This document shows positions 62,196 through 64,000 of a DNA stretch of 64,000 nt, in pieces. Numbering within the stretch: position 1 is the stretch's first letter; the number at the start of each line of letters is the position of its first letter. Origin of the DNA: Cyclobacteriaceae bacterium. Its GTDB lineage: Bacteria; Bacteroidota; Bacteroidia; Cytophagales; Cyclobacteriaceae. The stretch spans positions 33,788 to 97,787 of the forward strand of contig JAGQYK010000007.1 in NCBI GenBank assembly GCA_020436125.1, written 5' to 3'. The notes beneath the pieces were generated by a model. The model searched no databases. It worked only from the letters and a program-made list of their open reading frames with translations, and was not told the DNA's origin. Both the position numbers and the translations under genes were made by a program.

Positions 62196-63146
62196 ATGAA
62201 GAAATACCGCGTTGAAATTTTGGTGATCATTGGATTAGTGGTGCTTTTGTTCTTGGTCATTTTTATCAACACACGTATTGAACGATTGGAGCAAATCGTT
62301 GGACTGGAAAACAATCCCGATATTGTATATGAAAAATTGCCAGAAGAGGATGGTCCGTTGCCTGCCATTTCTTATGACCTCCCCAAAGAATTGAGTTTTG
62401 CTGGAGAACAAGTGCCATTAGACCGTTCAGATTTACGCGAACAGATTGATAAAGAACTTCAGATCAATATCTATTTTCATAGCAACACTATTTTTCTGAT
62501 GAAAAGAGCCAATGAATGGCTTCCTCAATTTGAGCCTATTTTGAAAAAGAATGGTATACCAGATGATTTTAAATACCTGCCCTTGATTGAGAGCGGATTA
62601 CTCAACGCAGTTTCGCCAGCCAATGCCGTAGGGTTTTGGCAAATTGTGAAAAGTGCCGGTAAAGAAAATGGACTAGAGATATCAAGAGAGGTGGACCAAC
62701 GCTATGATCCGATCAAAGCCGCAGAGGCAGCTTGCAAGTATTTTAAAAAAGCCTATGAAAGGTTTGGTAACTGGACGCTGGTAGCGGCTTCCTACAACAG
62801 GGGGATGAGTGGTTTGGATCGAGCGATCAAAAAACAAAAGGTAGACAATTACTATGACTTGTTCTTGAATGAAGAGACAGCGCGTTATGTTTTTAGAATA
62901 TTGGCTATAAAAGAAATAATTGAGAATCCGGAGCGCTATGGTTTTAAAATCAATCCACGACATCTCTACCAACAAGATTCTTTACGCTTTGTAGAGGTAA
63001 CAGAGACCATTCCTGATTTAGTAGAATTTGCCTTGGAGCAAGGATCCAATTATAAATTGCTTAAGCGACACAATCCATGGCTGCGGGATGATAGATTAAC
63101 TGTGAGAAGAAACGAAACCTATACCATCGCACTTCCTGCGCTATAA
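62196..63146 (+). CDS. Membrane-anchored lytic transglycosylase (SLT, MltD-like)
   Basis: A 316-residue enzyme that cleaves peptidoglycan glycan strands with anhydro product. The start is the ATG at 62196, preceded by GGGAGAG; starts at 62181 or 62184 are possible and add four or five residues. Residues 7-24 are one membrane anchor. The SLT domain spans about 120-245: catalytic Glu in FKYLPLIESGLLN, then AVGFWQIVKSAGK and VAASYNRGMSGLDRAI. The C-terminal 60 residues (LRFVEVTETIPDLVEFA ... NPWLRDDRLTVRRNETYTI) resemble a LysM-like or partial one. It is followed after 2 bp by the creatininase-family gene. Confidence 0.9.
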   Translation: MKKYRVEILVIIGLVVLLFLVIFINTRIERLEQIVGLENNPDIVYEKLPEEDGPLPAISYDLPKELSFAGEQVPLDRSDLREQIDKELQINIYFHSNTIFLMKRANEWLPQFEPILKKNGIPDDFKYLPLIESGLLNAVSPANAVGFWQIVKSAGKENGLEISREVDQRYDPIKAAEAACKYFKKAYERFGNWTLVAASYNRGMSGLDRAIKKQKVDNYYDLFLNEETARYVFRILAIKEIIENPERYGFKINPRHLYQQDSLRFVEVTETIPDLVEFALEQGSNYKLLKRHNPWLRDDRLTVRRNETYTIALPAL

Positions 63147-63148
63147 AT

Positions 63149-63910
63149 ATGAAACCTTACCTGCTAGCCGAGTGCAATTGGAAATACATAAAGGAAGCTT
63201 CTTTTCATGCAGCTATACTTCCTTGGGGAGCTACAGAAGCCCATAACTATCATTTGCCTTACGGGACTGACATTATCGAAGCTGAAGCGATTGCTGCTGA
63301 AGCGGCTCGTATCGCCTGGGAAAAAGGAAGTAAGATTATCGTATTGCCCGCAATTCCGTTTGGTGTGAATACCGGACAACATGATGTAACCCTCGATATG
63401 AATATGAATCCAAGCACACAGTTTGTGGTGCTAAAGGATGTTATTGAAGTGCTGAATCGTCAGGGAATTTTTAAGTTGATCATTTTAAATAGCCATGGAG
63501 GCAATGACTTTAAACCAATGATCAGAGAGTTAGGACTTGGTTTTCCTAAAATGTTTATCAGCAGTTGTGACTGGTTCAAATCATTAGATCAAGAATTATT
63601 TTTCGAAAATAAAGATGATCATGCAGGGGAAATGGAGACGAGCCTGATGCTTCATTTAAGGCCTGACCTGGTATTGCCATTAAGCGAAGCAGGAGATGGC
63701 AAGGCAAAGAAATTTAAATTCGATGCCATCAAGGAAGGATGGGCATGGGCCGAACGCCAATGGACAAAAGTAACAAAGGATACAGGTGTGGGTGATCCGC
63801 GAAAAGCAACGGCAGAAAAGGGTGAAAAGTATTTTAAAGCGGTAACGGAAAAAGTTGCCCAATACTTTATTGGGGTGGCCCAGACGGATAGTAATGATTA
63901 TTATGAATAA
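63149..63910 (+). CDS. Creatininase-family amidohydrolase
   Basis: A 253-residue cytoplasmic metalloenzyme of the creatininase/MftE-like family. Metal-binding motifs appear in order: LPWGATEAHNYHLPYGTD (Glu, His, Asp), PFGVNTGQHDVTLDM, LILNSHGGND and DDHAGEMETSLML. Family members hydrolyse cyclic amides or act in flavin-related and other biosynthesis, so the true substrate is open. It starts 2 bp after the transglycosylase stop, so the two are probably co-transcribed. Confidence 0.9.
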   Translation: MKPYLLAECNWKYIKEASFHAAILPWGATEAHNYHLPYGTDIIEAEAIAAEAARIAWEKGSKIIVLPAIPFGVNTGQHDVTLDMNMNPSTQFVVLKDVIEVLNRQGIFKLIILNSHGGNDFKPMIRELGLGFPKMFISSCDWFKSLDQELFFENKDDHAGEMETSLMLHLRPDLVLPLSEAGDGKAKKFKFDAIKEGWAWAERQWTKVTKDTGVGDPRKATAEKGEKYFKAVTEKVAQYFIGVAQTDSNDYYE

Positions 63911-63915
63911 TTTTT

Positions 63916-63996
63916 ATTTAACCACAGAGGTCACAAAGGGTCACAGAGATGCTTTGCGCTCTTTGTGAAGTCGCTGTGTGCTTTGTGGTTAAACTA
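63916..63996. repeat. TTAACCACA...TGTGGTTAA dispersed palindromic repeat
   Basis: TTAACCACAGAGGTCACAAA opens an imperfect palindrome that closes with TGTGTGCTTTGTGGTTAA. Inner pieces CACAAAGGGTCACAGAG and CTCTTTGTGAAGTCGCTGTG pair as well. This ACCACAGAG/CACAAAG text is a well-known dispersed intergenic repeat in many bacterial phyla. A relative lies at 13735-13900. Confidence 0.8.
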
Positions 63997-64000
63997 TAAC

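Overview
The window looks like chromosomal DNA of a gliding-type Bacteroidota, most likely order Cytophagales. The evidence is gldE and gldD next to ssb and mutY, a protein ending in a type IX secretion (T9SS) C-terminal sorting domain, a TonB-dependent receptor with a carboxypeptidase-regulatory plug, many SPII lipoproteins, and promoters of the Bacteroidota form (TTTG, 19 bp, TAnnTTTG). The DNA is AT-rich. Several genes start with GTG or TTG, each fixed by an in-frame stop just upstream or by a tight junction. No rRNA, tRNA, CRISPR array, transposase or prophage was found.

Layout. 1-10 kb is housekeeping: a partial GH-A glycosidase, lipB, a sugar-phosphate isomerase, yraN, a MORN-repeat protein, a MarR regulator with two copies of its probable operator, htpG, RNase G, a 30-residue basic protein, a TPR protein and HU. 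10-16 kb holds mutY, ssb, gldE, gldD and recG. 16.1-24.0 kb is a three-gene secreted-protein operon (beta-sandwich protein, 1953-residue T9SS propeller/FG-GAP/ASPIC protein, secreted caspase-like peptidase) closed by a strong terminator. A kinase-less propeller/Y_Y_Y membrane protein follows.

26.7-33.2 kb is a compact same-strand run: lipoprotein, DinB-like protein, PBP4-type peptidase, secreted GH3, HutG and HutF. HutF carries an in-frame N-terminal DUF559 nuclease-like domain joined through a GC-rich palindromic repeat, apparently a mobile insertion that made an obligate fusion. 33.3-50.4 kb is rich in exported proteins and peptidases: two paralogous BNR-propeller proteins, S10, M28 and S9 peptidases, a BASS transporter, a TPR lipoprotein and an orphan FtsX-type permease.

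50.4-64 kb contains a small holin-4-like membrane protein, an exonuclease/GIY-YIG fusion, a phosphatase, MoxR, a surface beta-helix lipoprotein followed by a TonB receptor, a coiled-coil protein, an epimerase, a lysine-rich histone-H1-like protein, a LOG-family protein, a lytic transglycosylase and a creatininase-family protein. Direct repeats of TGTTAA with an 11-bp period occur upstream of the TonB receptor and upstream of the lysine-rich gene. They resemble sites of PhoB/PhoP-type response regulators.

All functions are inferred from motifs read by eye; no database search was run.
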